Positions 35,387 to 43,845 are shown, counted from the stretch's first letter. The stretch is 64,000 nucleotides of DNA from Leisingera methylohalidivorans DSM 14336 (GCF_000511355.1 NC_023135.1:2878371-2942370); one strand, 5' to 3'. The notes: generated by a model not told the origin, from the sequence alone. A program made the numbers and translations.

Positions 35387-36250
35387 GGTGAACAGGCCGG
35401 CCGCAATGATGATGCCGGCGCCGATGGCGACATTGTTGCGGACCACCTCGCCGAACACCGCCATGCCCAGCATCGCCGTCCAGATCAGGTGAAAATAGGC
35501 AAAGGGCTGCACAGCGCTGGCCTCGGCCATCTCGTAGCACTTGATCAGCAGCCAATGGCCGGTCACACCGGACACGCACAACAGCGCCATCCAGAACCAG
35601 TCGGTCTGGCTCATCGGTTCCCAGTACCAGATGCCGATGGCAGTCATGAAGACCATGCCGGCAACCCCGGTCCAGAAGAAACTGGTGGCGGTGCTGTCCT
35701 GACGCGCCGCATAGCGGGTGACCAGCCCGTAGACGGCAAACATCAGCGCCGAGATAAACGGGATGATTGCTGCCGGGTTGAACACACCCATGCCCGGCTG
35801 CAGGATGATCAGCACGCCGATCAAGCCGACGCCGATCGCCGCCCAGCGCCGCCAGCCGACGCTTTCGCCAAGCACCGGCCCGCTGAGGGCCGCCACCAGC
35901 AGCGGATAACAGATGAACACCGCCTGGCTCTCAATCAGGCCCAGCACGGTGAAGCCGTAAACGGCCACGCAGATTTCACCGACCAGCAGCACACCGCGGA
36001 ATATCTGCAGCCATAGCTGATCGGTCCGCGCCGCAGCCCGGATGCCGCCCGGTGCGCGCGCCGCCAGGAACATCACAAAGGCGGCAAAGAACCAGTAGCG
36101 CACCATCACCACCATGTAGGTGTTGTAGGTGCCCGCCAGATGGCGCGAGATACCATCCTGCAATGCAAAGACAACCGTCGCGGCAATCATCAGAAGAATG
36201 CCCAGCGGCACATTGTTGATCTGGGCCCGGGCCGGGGCTGCCTGTGTCAT
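35360..36250 (-). CDS. EamA/DMT-family transporter
   Basis: A 296-residue membrane protein with two EamA repeats of five helices each (ILLMIAATVVFALQDGISRHL at the start of the first; FISALMFAVYGLVTRYAA at the second). Drug/metabolite transporter superfamily; the substrate cannot be inferred. Its start overlaps the mnmD stop by ATGA, so it is co-transcribed with that gene. The 3' end overlaps the convergent slt gene by 27 nt. Confidence 0.88.
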   Translation of the reverse strand: MTQAAPARAQINNVPLGILLMIAATVVFALQDGISRHLAGTYNTYMVVMVRYWFFAAFVMFLAARAPGGIRAAARTDQLWLQIFRGVLLVGEICVAVYGFTVLGLIESQAVFICYPLLVAALSGPVLGESVGWRRWAAIGVGLIGVLIILQPGMGVFNPAAIIPFISALMFAVYGLVTRYAARQDSTATSFFWTGVAGMVFMTAIGIWYWEPMSQTDWFWMALLCVSGVTGHWLLIKCYEMAEASAVQPFAYFHLIWTAMLGMAVFGEVVRNNVAIGAGIIIAAGLFTLWRERVKG

Positions 36251-36915
36251 GGCTTCACTGCCTTTGTCATATGCCGCTTGCGCCCGTAGCCGGGGATGCG
36301 GGTTACCTCAAATCCTGCTGCCTCCAGCCCGCGGCGCACAAAACCTGCCGCTGTGTAAGTCGCCGCCGAGCCGCCCGCTGCGGTATGCACCGCAACCTCG
36401 CCCATCAGTGCTTCCTCCCACAACTCGGGGTTTTTGGCCGGAGAGAATCCGTCCAGAAACCAGGCATCCGCCTGCCCTGTCCACTCCGGCAGCGACACGC
36501 GCGCGTCGCCGGCAATCACCTCCAGTTGCAGGCTGCCCAGATCGCAGGTGCCGCTGCCCTGCCATTTCCCCAGAAACCGTTCTGCCCAGGGGGCAACCGC
36601 AGGGAAGGCCTCCAGCGCCTTGGCCATATCGGCGGGAGCCATTGGAAAGGCCTCGAAACTGGTGAACCGCAACGGCCCCGCCTGCCCTGCTGCCTCCCAG
36701 GCGCGCCAGGCGGCCAGCATGTTCAAGCCGGTGCCAAAGCCCAGCTCGGCGATACGGAAGCCAGACGAAAACCGCACCGGCAGATCGTTTCCGGCCAAGA
36801 AGACATGCTCCGTCTCCGCCAGCCCGTCCTGAATTGAAAAATAGGGATCATCGAACTGATCCGACACCGGCACGGTGCCATCGCGCCAGCTGAGGCGGGC
36901 CTGCTGGTCTGCCAT
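36247..36915 (-). CDS. mnmD: tRNA 5-methylaminomethyl-2-thiouridine methyltransferase domain protein (stand-alone MnmD)
   Basis: A 222-residue SAM-dependent methyltransferase equal to the N-terminal half of Escherichia coli MnmC. Recognisable segments are SRFSSG-like FRIAELGFGTGLNMLAAW (SAM motif I), FTSFEAFPM and DAWFLDGFSPAKNPELW. It converts nm5U to mnm5U at the tRNA wobble position. The oxidase half is a separate divergent gene starting 58 nt away, so the usual fusion is split here. ATG at 36915 is preferred over a much longer frame running antisense to that gene. Confidence 0.87.
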   Translation of the reverse strand: MADQQARLSWRDGTVPVSDQFDDPYFSIQDGLAETEHVFLAGNDLPVRFSSGFRIAELGFGTGLNMLAAWRAWEAAGQAGPLRFTSFEAFPMAPADMAKALEAFPAVAPWAERFLGKWQGSGTCDLGSLQLEVIAGDARVSLPEWTGQADAWFLDGFSPAKNPELWEEALMGEVAVHTAAGGSAATYTAAGFVRRGLEAAGFEVTRIPGYGRKRHMTKAVKP

Positions 36916-36973
36916 GCTATAATCCCCTAAGTGGTTGTCCGGAACGGCGCGACACTGGCGAAAGGATCCGCAA

Positions 36974-38014
36974 ATGGCAATGGCAGATGTAACGGTGCGC
37001 GGGGCTGGGATTTTCGGCCTGTCAATCGCCTGGATATGCGCGCGGCGCGGCGCAAGGGTGCAAGTGGTGGACCCGTTCGGCGCCGGTGCCGGCTCCAGCG
37101 GCGGCCTGGTCGGCGCGCTCGCCCCGCATGTGCCGGAGAACTGGAACCCCAAGAAACAGTTCCAGCTTGAAAGCCTGCTGATGGCCGGAAGTTTCTGGGC
37201 CGGGGTCGAAGCCACCGGCGGCGTTTCCGCGGGCTATGGCCGCACAGGACGGCTGCAGCCCATCAATGACGCGCGCATGCTGGAACTTGCCCGGCAGCGC
37301 GAAGTGACGGCCCGCGAGTTGTGGAAGGACACAGCCGAATGGACTGTCTGCAAGGCGGACAGCCTGGGGCCTTGGGTGCCGCCCAGCACAACGGGCTATA
37401 TCATCCACGACACTCTCAGCGCCCGGATGCACCCACGCCGCGCCTGCGCGGCGCTGGTCTCTGCCCTGGCAGTTATGGGGATCGAAGTGCAGCCGGAAGC
37501 CCCCGATCAGGGCAAGGTGGTCCATGCCAAAGGCTACGCCGGCCTGTTGGAGCTGAACGCGGCGTTTGGCAAAACTGTGGGCGGCGGCGTCAAGGGCCAG
37601 GCCGCGCTCCTGCGTTTTCACGAGGGCGCGGTGCCGCAGCTTTACGCCGACAGCCTGCATATCATCCCGCACGCAGACGGCACCTTGGCCATCGGTTCCA
37701 CCAGCGAGCGCGAATTCGAGGACGGCAAGGCCACCGACGCACAGCTTGACGATATCGTTGACCGCGCCCGCACCGCGGTGCCGGTGCTGCACGGCGCCGA
37801 AGTGATCGAACGATGGGCCGGCGTGCGCCCCCGCGCCAAATCCCGCGCCCCGATGCTGGGAGCCTGGCCAGACCGTGACGGCCATTTCATCGCCAACGGC
37901 GGTTTCAAGATCGGCTTTGGCATGGCCCCGAAGGCGGCCCATGTGATGGCGGACATGCTGCTCGACGGCATGGACAGCATCCCCGAAGGGTTCCGCGTGG
38001 AAGACAACCTCTGA
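36974..38014 (+). CDS. FAD-dependent oxidoreductase, MnmC oxidase-domain homologue
   Basis: Encodes 346 residues with an N-terminal FAD-binding Rossmann motif (VRGAGIFGLSIAWICARRGARVQVVD) and a D-amino-acid-oxidase/glycine-oxidase fold. Late motifs GVRPRAKSRAPMLG and NGGFKIGFGMAPKAA are typical of the MnmC C-terminal domain, which oxidatively removes the carboxymethyl group from cmnm5U. Divergent from mnmD with a 58-nt gap. Start ATG at 36974 has AAAGGATC upstream; another ATG follows at 36980. A generic DadA/ThiO role is the alternative. Confidence 0.75.
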   Translation: MAMADVTVRGAGIFGLSIAWICARRGARVQVVDPFGAGAGSSGGLVGALAPHVPENWNPKKQFQLESLLMAGSFWAGVEATGGVSAGYGRTGRLQPINDARMLELARQREVTARELWKDTAEWTVCKADSLGPWVPPSTTGYIIHDTLSARMHPRRACAALVSALAVMGIEVQPEAPDQGKVVHAKGYAGLLELNAAFGKTVGGGVKGQAALLRFHEGAVPQLYADSLHIIPHADGTLAIGSTSEREFEDGKATDAQLDDIVDRARTAVPVLHGAEVIERWAGVRPRAKSRAPMLGAWPDRDGHFIANGGFKIGFGMAPKAAHVMADMLLDGMDSIPEGFRVEDNL

Positions 38015-38081
38015 ACCGCGCACCGACCCGCCCAAGCGACTGATTTGCCCTCGTCGGGCAGCTTGCGGCGCTGGCGCAGGC

Positions 38082-38624
38082 TCAGCGGCAGATTTCGGCC
38101 CGCAATTTCTGCATCAGCTTAGTCAGAGTCGCCTCGTATTGCGCGCTTATCAGCCGGCCGGCTTCATCGAACTCCTTGCTGGACCCGGCCAGATGCACCC
38201 CCGGACCGGACAATACCTGCGGCTGGAACGGCACCAGAAAGCCGCGCAGCAACGCCTGCGCCTGCTCGCCCCCCGCCCGTCCTGCCGCCGCCGACATCAC
38301 CGCCACAGGTTTGTCCGCCCAGGGGTTGCCTTCGGTGCGGCTCACCCAGTCGAGCGCATTTTTCAGAACGCCGGACGGGCCTTTGTTGTATTCCGGGGTA
38401 GAGATCACCACCGCATCCGCCGCCGCAATCTGATCTGACAGCTTTTGCACTGCGGGCGGGATACCCTCCGACGCCTCCGAATCGCCGTCGTAAAGCGGCA
38501 GGTTCAGGTCCGCCTCAATTACCGAGGCAGGCCCGAACACCCGGACCGCCTCTGCCAGCAGCTTGCGGTTGGTGGCCTCGCGGCGCAGCGAGCCGGAAAT
38601 GGTGATCAATACGGGTTCAGCCAT
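38082..38624 (-). CDS. NADPH-dependent FMN reductase
   Basis: A 180-residue flavodoxin-like protein: ISGSLRREATNRKLL at the N-terminus (FMN phosphate loop), then ADAVVISTPEYNKGPSGVLKNALDW, the family signature. Relatives reduce FMN, quinones, azo dyes or chromate; the physiological substrate is unclear. The ATG at 38624 follows a GGAAAACC stretch; a longer frame upstream lacks any family similarity. Confidence 0.88.
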   Translation of the reverse strand: MAEPVLITISGSLRREATNRKLLAEAVRVFGPASVIEADLNLPLYDGDSEASEGIPPAVQKLSDQIAAADAVVISTPEYNKGPSGVLKNALDWVSRTEGNPWADKPVAVMSAAAGRAGGEQAQALLRGFLVPFQPQVLSGPGVHLAGSSKEFDEAGRLISAQYEATLTKLMQKLRAEICR

Positions 38625-38755
38625 TGGGGGTTTTCCTTCTGTTTGCAAATCTGTCGCGCCCATCATGTATGAAGCGGCCCGTGCCGGGAAACAGCAATTG
38701 CCGCGCAGGCAATGTGCAGCGTGTCGCGAACCGGAGCGGGTGCGCGCACGAGAAC

Positions 38756-38780
38756 AGCCCGCCCCATTAGGGGACGGGCT
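38756..38780 (-). terminator. Weak hairpin terminator downstream of the OmpA lipoprotein gene
   Basis: On the minus strand AGCCCGTCCCC pairs with GGGGCGGGCT (one bulge) around a TAAT loop and is followed by GTTCTCG. It lies 26 nt after the stop. The T-run is poor, so efficiency is doubtful. Confidence 0.45.
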
Positions 38781-38805
38781 GCACATTCTGCATCCAGGTA
38801 CCGGT

Positions 38806-39465
38806 TCAGGCGGCCTGCGGGATCACCACCACCTCAACCCGCCGGTTGCGGGCCTTGCCCTCAGGGGTCAGGTTCGAGGCCACCGGCTGCGCCTCGCCGC
38901 GGCCGATGATGCGCATGCGGTGATAGGGCACACCGCCGGCCTGGATCTGGCTGGCCACCGCATTGGCGCGGCGCTCGGAAAGGCCCTGGTTATAGCCGGC
39001 ATCGCCATCGCTGTCGGTATGGCCGATCACCTGGATGGTGCTGTTGGGATAGCGCACCAGGCTGTCGGCGACACGGCGCAGGTCGCCCTGCACGGCCGGC
39101 GCCACTGCGGCACTGTCGGTGGCGAAGGTCAGATCGTTCGGAAAGGACAGAATCAGCCGGTCACCGGTGTTGACGATGGTAATGCCGTCATTGGCCAGGG
39201 TCTGGCGCAGCTCGCGCTCCTGCGCGTCCAGCTGGTTGCCGATCACCCCGCCGGCGGTTGCCCCGACCAGCGCGCCGGTCACAGCCCCCAATCCCCGGTC
39301 CGAGTCATTGGCGATGGCGCCGACGCCAGCGCCGATAATGCCGCCAAGGACCGCGCCTTTCTGAGTTTTGCTGCCCGGCGTGCCGATGGTAGCCGGATCG
39401 GTGCAGGCACCAAGGCCCAGTGCTGCGGCAACAATACCTGCCGTGGTGAGTTTCATCTGCATCAT
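38806..39465 (-). CDS. OmpA-family lipoprotein
   Basis: A 219-residue outer-membrane lipoprotein. The signal peptide ends in a lipobox LGLGAC (Cys about residue 21), then two Gly-rich hydrophobic segments (GGIIGAGVGAIA, GALVGATAGGVIG, glycine-zipper like), then a peptidoglycan-binding OmpA domain (HTDSDGDAGYNQGLSERRANAVASQI, with the NRRVEV end). Relatives link the outer membrane to peptidoglycan. The ATG at 39465 is used because it places the signal at the N-terminus. Confidence 0.9.
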   Translation of the reverse strand: MMQMKLTTAGIVAAALGLGACTDPATIGTPGSKTQKGAVLGGIIGAGVGAIANDSDRGLGAVTGALVGATAGGVIGNQLDAQERELRQTLANDGITIVNTGDRLILSFPNDLTFATDSAAVAPAVQGDLRRVADSLVRYPNSTIQVIGHTDSDGDAGYNQGLSERRANAVASQIQAGGVPYHRMRIIGRGEAQPVASNLTPEGKARNRRVEVVVIPQAA

Positions 39466-39600
39466 CAAATTGCCTTCTGTTTTCTCAGGTCCGGGCAACG
39501 CCCGGCATTCTGCAGGAATATCGGGATGCCGCGCCGCCATCTCAAGGCAGGATCACCCTGCATGGGCGAAATACCGCGCAAAATCCGCCTGAACTCCCCC

Positions 39601-40290
39601 TCAGGGCGCAAAAGCAAAGTCCCAGCCTTCCTGCTCCATCCACAGTTTGCGCAGGGTGCCGGCTTGCGGGGCGAACCCGCCGTCCAGCATCTCTGCCGCG
39701 AACATCCGGTCCGTGCGGAAATGGCGGAAACCGCCGCGCAGCTCGCACCAGGCCGCCAGCATCGTGCATTCGATGTGATAGATCAGCGCCAGCGGACGCA
39801 GGGTGCGGCTGGTCTCGCCGCGTTCCGGGCTGACATAGGTGATCCGCAGCTTGCGGCTGTCCCGAACCGCCTTTCGCAGCAGAGCTTTGGACACACAGCC
39901 CAGTTCCGGATCATCCAGCGGCGCGCCCCAGGGCGCCACCTGCAGCCAGTCGGCGGTGGCATGCACGTCCTTGATCTTGTGGCTGACCCGTTCCGCGGCC
40001 TTTTGCAAAGAACCGTCACCCGTGCGCATCAGCATCGCCAGGCCGACATGCAGCGCCTCCAGCTCCTCTTCGTCGAAATTCAGCGGCGGCAGGTCATAGC
40101 CCTTTCGCAGCATATAACCGATCCCGGCCTCTCCCTCGACCGGGGTGCGCATCGCCTGCAAGGCAGAGATATCGCGGTAGATTGTGCGTTTGGAAACCTC
40201 CAGTTTCTCTGCCAGGTCCTCGGCCCGCACCGGGGCTGCGGAGGATCGCAGGATCTGGATGATTTCAAACAAGCGGCCGGTGCGCGGCAT
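39601..40290 (-). CDS. WYL-domain (YafY/DeoR-type) transcriptional regulator
   Basis: A 229-residue regulator. N-terminal HTH (ILRSSAAPVRAEDLAEKLEVSKRTIYRDISAL), a central linker and a WYL-type ligand-binding C-terminal half (LALIYHIECTMLAAWCELRGGFRHFRTDRM). It faces a small divergent ORF across a 103-bp gap holding three related octamers (see the operator entry), so autoregulation and control of the neighbour are likely. Ligand unknown. Confidence 0.9.
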   Translation of the reverse strand: MPRTGRLFEIIQILRSSAAPVRAEDLAEKLEVSKRTIYRDISALQAMRTPVEGEAGIGYMLRKGYDLPPLNFDEEELEALHVGLAMLMRTGDGSLQKAAERVSHKIKDVHATADWLQVAPWGAPLDDPELGCVSKALLRKAVRDSRKLRITYVSPERGETSRTLRPLALIYHIECTMLAAWCELRGGFRHFRTDRMFAAEMLDGGFAPQAGTLRKLWMEQEGWDFAFAP

Positions 40291-40306
40291 GGTCAGGCTC
40301 CAGTGA

Positions 40307-40355
40307 CAGTCTGCTGACACCCTAGCACAGTCCGCTGACAACAGGCTGTCAGCAG
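40307..40355. promoter_or_regulatory. Operator-like repeat array upstream of WYL regulator
   Basis: CAGTCTGCTGACA at 40307-40319 and CAGTCCGCTGACA at 40328-40340 are direct repeats with starts 21 bp apart, two helical turns. A third copy of CTGCTGACA is inverted at 40347-40355. The array begins 17 nt from the regulator start and ends 39 nt before the divergent small ORF. Confidence 0.7.
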
Positions 40356-40393
40356 TGGTCTGTTTTTCTGCACCTCCGAAAAGGAGACACAGC

Positions 40394-40642
40394 ATGCTGA
40401 CCTATGAATGGATTTCCATGATCACCCTGGGCAAGGACCGCTGGAATACGCAACAGAACCTGCCAAAACCTTATGAGGCGGAACGCGACGCCGCCCGCCA
40501 GCGGCACGCAGACCGCGACGCGGCCAAGCCGTCAGGCCCTGGCCTGCTGCAGCGCCTGTTCAGCCGGCAGCGCGCCGATCATGTGCAGCGCGGCCTCGCC
40601 TTTTTGCGCAAAGACCGCCTCAGCCAGCGGGCGCAGGGCTGA
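40394..40642 (+). CDS. Small hypothetical protein divergent from WYL regulator
   Basis: Encodes 82 residues beginning MLTYEWISMITLGKDRW, highly charged after residue 25. The ATG has AAGGAG 10 nt upstream, a good ribosome-binding site, and the operator array sits just before it, so it is probably expressed. Its last about 110 nt overlap the 3' end of the convergent Ada-like gene; the natural C-terminus may have been near GLLQRLFSRQ before the two genes became fused back to back. No family recognised. Confidence 0.5.
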   Translation: MLTYEWISMITLGKDRWNTQQNLPKPYEAERDAARQRHADRDAAKPSGPGLLQRLFSRQRADHVQRGLAFLRKDRLSQRAQG

Positions 40643-41152
40643 AGGATCCTCCACGAATTCCGCCTGCGGCCACCGCGCGCGCATATCTGCCATGGCCGGT
40701 TCCGCCCCGGTTTCGGCGGCAAATCCCAGCCCGCAGATACCCTTTTCGGTGCCCATCACCAGCGCCAGGCCAAAGGGGCTGTCAAACCAGCCCCAGAAGA
40801 TCCGCAGGCCATCGCCTTTGCGGGCATATTCGCCGGGGCTCATTGCCTCCCAGCGCAGGAACAGGTCATGCAGCCGGCCGGAGCCCGACAGCCCCACCGC
40901 ATACGAGGCTTCCAGCGTGGTGAACCGTTCGCGCAGCAGCGCCTTGGCATGGCCCAGCCGCAGATACTGCTGGTAGCGCTTGGGTGAGACACCGACCCAA
41001 GCGGAAAACAGCCGCTGGAAATGTGCCGGGCTCATATCCATGCGGGCGGCCAGCTGCTCCAGCGTCAGATCCTCGCCGCCGTCGTCGATCAGCTCTATCG
41101 CCCGGCGCATGACGCCGTAATGATAGGTATTTTCCCGCGTTTCGATATTCAT
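40532..41152 (-). pseudogene. Ada-type AraC/methylguanine methyltransferase gene lacking its active-site domain
   Basis: From the ATG at 41152 (MNIETRENTYHYG) the protein has the AraC-type HTH (LEQLAARMDMSPAHFQRLFSAWVGVSPKRYQQYLR) and the N-terminal methyltransferase ribonuclease-like domain (WFDSPFGLALVMGTEKGICGLGFA). It stops after 206 residues at LHMIGALPAEQALQQARA. The roughly 80-residue C-terminal domain with the methyl-accepting PCHR motif is absent. The divergence begins right after LHMIG, where relatives continue into the ATase domain, which points to a deletion that fused it to the neighbouring small gene. DNA-repair activity is not expected; a DNA-binding role could remain. Confidence 0.8.
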
Positions 41153-41311
41153 CGGCCCAACCTGTTCTGACTTGGTACCAAAGTAAGGCGCGCGCCCCTG
41201 GTAAGCGACCCGAAACTTGCGGGTTTCATTCCTTTGCGGGTCAGGGGCCGCCAAGATAGCAGGTGCAATTTCAATTGCTCTTTAAGGTCTGACCTGTACA
41301 TAAGCGCTGCC

Positions 41312-41956
41312 ATGGCAAAGCAACTCGACTATCATACGCTCCGCGAGATCTTTACGCGTTTCCAGGCAGCTGAGCCCGAACCCAAGGGCGAACTGGAGCA
41401 TGTCAACGCCTACACGCTGGTGGTGGCGGTGGCGCTGTCGGCGCAGGCAACCGATGCCGGTGTGAACAAGGCCACCCGCGCGCTGTTCAAAATCGCCGAC
41501 ACCCCGCAAAAAATGCTGGATCTGGGCGAGGAACAGCTGATCGAGCATATCAAGACCATCGGCCTGTACCGAAACAAAGCCAAGAACGTGATCAAACTGT
41601 CGAAGATCCTGGTAGAGGACTACGGCGGCGAGGTCCCGAATTCCCGCGCTGCCCTGCAATCGCTGCCGGGTGTGGGCCGCAAAACCGCCAATGTTGTCCT
41701 CAACATGTGGTGGAAACAGCCTGCGCAGGCGGTGGACACCCATATTTTCCGTGTCGGCAACCGCTCCGGCATTGCCCCGGGCAAGGATGTGGACGCCGTG
41801 GAACGCGCGGTCGAAGACAACATTCCGGCAGATTTCCAGCAGCACGCCCATCACTGGCTGATCCTGCACGGCCGCTATCACTGCAAGGCGCGCAAGCCGA
41901 TGTGCGGCAGCTGCCTGATCCGCGATCTGTGCATGTTCGAGGACAAGAACCTGTGA
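41312..41956 (+). CDS. nth: Endonuclease III
   Basis: A 214-residue HhH-GPD DNA glycosylase/AP lyase for oxidised pyrimidines. The helix-hairpin-helix LPGVGRKTANVVLN with the following catalytic Lys/Asp region (VDTHIFRVGNRSG) and the C-terminal [4Fe-4S] Cys cluster HCKARKPMCGSCLIRDLC are present. ATG at 41312 gives the family length. Confidence 0.95.
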   Translation: MAKQLDYHTLREIFTRFQAAEPEPKGELEHVNAYTLVVAVALSAQATDAGVNKATRALFKIADTPQKMLDLGEEQLIEHIKTIGLYRNKAKNVIKLSKILVEDYGGEVPNSRAALQSLPGVGRKTANVVLNMWWKQPAQAVDTHIFRVGNRSGIAPGKDVDAVERAVEDNIPADFQQHAHHWLILHGRYHCKARKPMCGSCLIRDLCMFEDKNL

Positions 41957-42104
41957 CGTGCAGCGGCATTCCTGCCGTCGGTTTTGCGGCGGCGGCTGGC
42001 GTTACCCATCCGGTCTTCCCCCTAGGGATGGCAGGCCGGGCCATTCATTCAGACAAGCCCGCCGGACACTGGCCCGGCGCAACTTCCCCCGAGGAGGACA
42101 GTAT

Positions 42105-43097
42105 ATGACCAAAACCTATCAGCTTGTCGGCATCGGCAATGCCGTTGTTGATGTGATCGCGCAGTGCGAAGACAGCTTCCTGGCTGACCTGGGCATCGAA
42201 AAAGGCATCATGCAGCTGATCGAGCGCGACCGCTGCGAGGATCTCTATGCTGCGATGGGCAACCGGGTGCTGACTCCGGGCGGCTCGGTCGCCAATGCCA
42301 TCGCCGGCGCCGGCGCGCTGGGGCTCCAGGCCGCCTTCATCGGCCGGGTCCGTGACGATGCACTGGGGAAATTCTATGCCGACGCGATGAACAACGAAAG
42401 TGTTGCCTTTGTGAACCCGCCGGTTGCGGATGACGAACTGCCGACCTCGCGTTCGATGATCTTTGTCTCTCCCGACGGCGAGCGGTCGATGAACACCTAT
42501 CTGGGCATCTCATCTGAGCTGGCGTCGGACGACGTGCCGCAGGACGTCGCCGGCAATGCGCAGATCATGTTTCTGGAAGGCTACCTGTTCGACAAGGATA
42601 AGGGCAAGACTGCCTTTCTGGAAGCTGCCCGCGACTGCCGTGAAGGCGGCGGCAAAGTTGGCATTTCGATCTCCGACCCGTTCTGCGTCGAGCGGCACCG
42701 GGCTGATTTCCTGAACCTGATCGGCGAAGAGCTGGATTTCGTGATCGGCAACCAGGATGAAATCCGCGCCCTGTTCAAAACCGACGACCTGGAAGCCGCG
42801 ATGGCCAAGACCGCTGCGATCTGCCCGCTGGTGGTCTGCACACGTTCCGGCGACGGGGTCACCGTGCTGAATGACGGTGTGCGCATCGATGTCCCGGTCG
42901 AGGCCATCGTGCCCGTCGATGCCACCGGCGCAGGCGACCAGTTCGCCGCCGGCTTCCTGTTCGGCATGGCGACCGGGCGCAGCATGGAAACCTGCGCGCG
43001 GATGGGCTGCATCTGTGCAGGCGAAGTGATCCGCCATATCGGCCCGCGCCCGGAAACCAATGTTCTGCACCTGCTCAAGGAAGCCGGGCTGGCATAA
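42105..43097 (+). CDS. PfkB-family sugar/nucleoside kinase (adenosine kinase-like)
   Basis: A 330-residue ribokinase-fold kinase. GIGNAVVDVIAQ at the N-terminus, GGSVANAIAGAGALG (substrate loop) and the ATP/anion-hole motif PVDATGAGDQFAAGFLFG with catalytic Asp (about residue 275) match adenosine kinase-type PfkB proteins of Rhodobacterales. The GAGGAGG Shine-Dalgarno 9 nt before the ATG at 42105 fixes the start. Substrate preference is inferred. Confidence 0.9.
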   Translation: MTKTYQLVGIGNAVVDVIAQCEDSFLADLGIEKGIMQLIERDRCEDLYAAMGNRVLTPGGSVANAIAGAGALGLQAAFIGRVRDDALGKFYADAMNNESVAFVNPPVADDELPTSRSMIFVSPDGERSMNTYLGISSELASDDVPQDVAGNAQIMFLEGYLFDKDKGKTAFLEAARDCREGGGKVGISISDPFCVERHRADFLNLIGEELDFVIGNQDEIRALFKTDDLEAAMAKTAAICPLVVCTRSGDGVTVLNDGVRIDVPVEAIVPVDATGAGDQFAAGFLFGMATGRSMETCARMGCICAGEVIRHIGPRPETNVLHLLKEAGLA

Positions 43098-43155
43098 TTC
43101 CGGCCCGGCACTCCCGCCCGTCACAACACCACCTGACGGTGCAATGTCTCCCGTC

Positions 43156-43196
43156 GGGGGTGGCGCGGAGCGGCTTTGCCGCTCCGCGCCACCCCC
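43156..43196. repeat. 19-bp perfect GC hairpin between convergent genes
   Basis: Two perfectly complementary 19-nt arms (left arm GGGGGTGGCGCGGAGCGGC) flank a TTT loop. No T-run follows on either strand. It lies between the PfkB gene (+) and marR (-) and is unusually stable for an intergenic element. Confidence 0.8.
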
Positions 43197-43284
43197 GCCC
43201 CGCCGTCCGCAGGACGCAAGGGCACCAGCCTGCGCAACACGCCAGCTTCAGCACCTTTTTCTCAGGCTGGTCAGACTCCTGACG

Positions 43285-43770
43285 TCAGCTGTCAGCCGCC
43301 GCCTGGGCTTTGCTCAAAAGCGCCTTGAAGGTTTTAACCTCCTGCGCCTCCATCCCCTCCAGCAGCCGCGCCTGTGTCTGCACATGCGCGGTTACCGCGC
43401 GGTCGATCAGGGCAAGGCCTCCCTCTGTCAGACATACCAGAAAGCTGCGGCTATCCGCGGGGTTCACTTCGCGCTTGACCAGCCCGTCCGCTTCCAGCCG
43501 GTCGATCCTGTTGGTCATCGTGCCCGAGGCAACCATCGTTGCCTTCAGCAAATCGCCCGGCGACAACGTGTAAGGATCGCCTGAGCGGCGCAACGTGGCC
43601 AGCACATCAAACTTGGCCGCATTCAACCCAAACTCTGCAAAGGTTGCCTGCATCCCGCGCTGATACGCCAAGTACAGCCGCGCCACCCGGCCAATCACGC
43701 CCATGGCCGTGACATCAAGGTCCGGCCGCTCCCGTTCCCATTGCTGGGTGATAAAATCCACATGGTCCAT
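43285..43770 (-). CDS. MarR-family transcriptional regulator
   Basis: A 161-residue winged-helix regulator. The DNA-binding region LSPGDLLKATMVASGTMTNRIDRLEADGLVKREVNPADSRS is typical MarR with recognition helix and wing. Divergent from an EamA transporter gene; two matching palindromes fill the 75-bp gap. Likely a repressor of the transporter and itself. Ligand unknown. Confidence 0.92.
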   Translation of the reverse strand: MDHVDFITQQWERERPDLDVTAMGVIGRVARLYLAYQRGMQATFAEFGLNAAKFDVLATLRRSGDPYTLSPGDLLKATMVASGTMTNRIDRLEADGLVKREVNPADSRSFLVCLTEGGLALIDRAVTAHVQTQARLLEGMEAQEVKTFKALLSKAQAAADS

Positions 43771-43791
43771 ACCCCCGGTTTAGAAGATTGC

Positions 43792-43833
43792 ATCTTGACG
43801 TCAAGATAAAACCAATTATCTCGATATCAAGAT
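43792..43833. promoter_or_regulatory. Probable MarR operators
   Basis: ATCTTGACGTCAAGAT at 43792-43807 is a perfect 16-bp palindrome; ATCTCGATATCAAGAT at 43818-43833 is the same element with one mismatched pair, 26 bp further. Both lie in the marR-transporter divergent gap; the second ends 12 nt before the transporter start, overlapping its expected promoter or RBS zone. Confidence 0.8.
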
Positions 43834-43845
43834 AAGGAGAGACAC

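Noticed and set aside
36935..37215. mnmD start further upstream (322 residues)
   Set aside because: The extra N-terminus would overlap the divergent FAD-oxidoreductase gene and lacks family similarity; ATG at 36915 is the conserved start.
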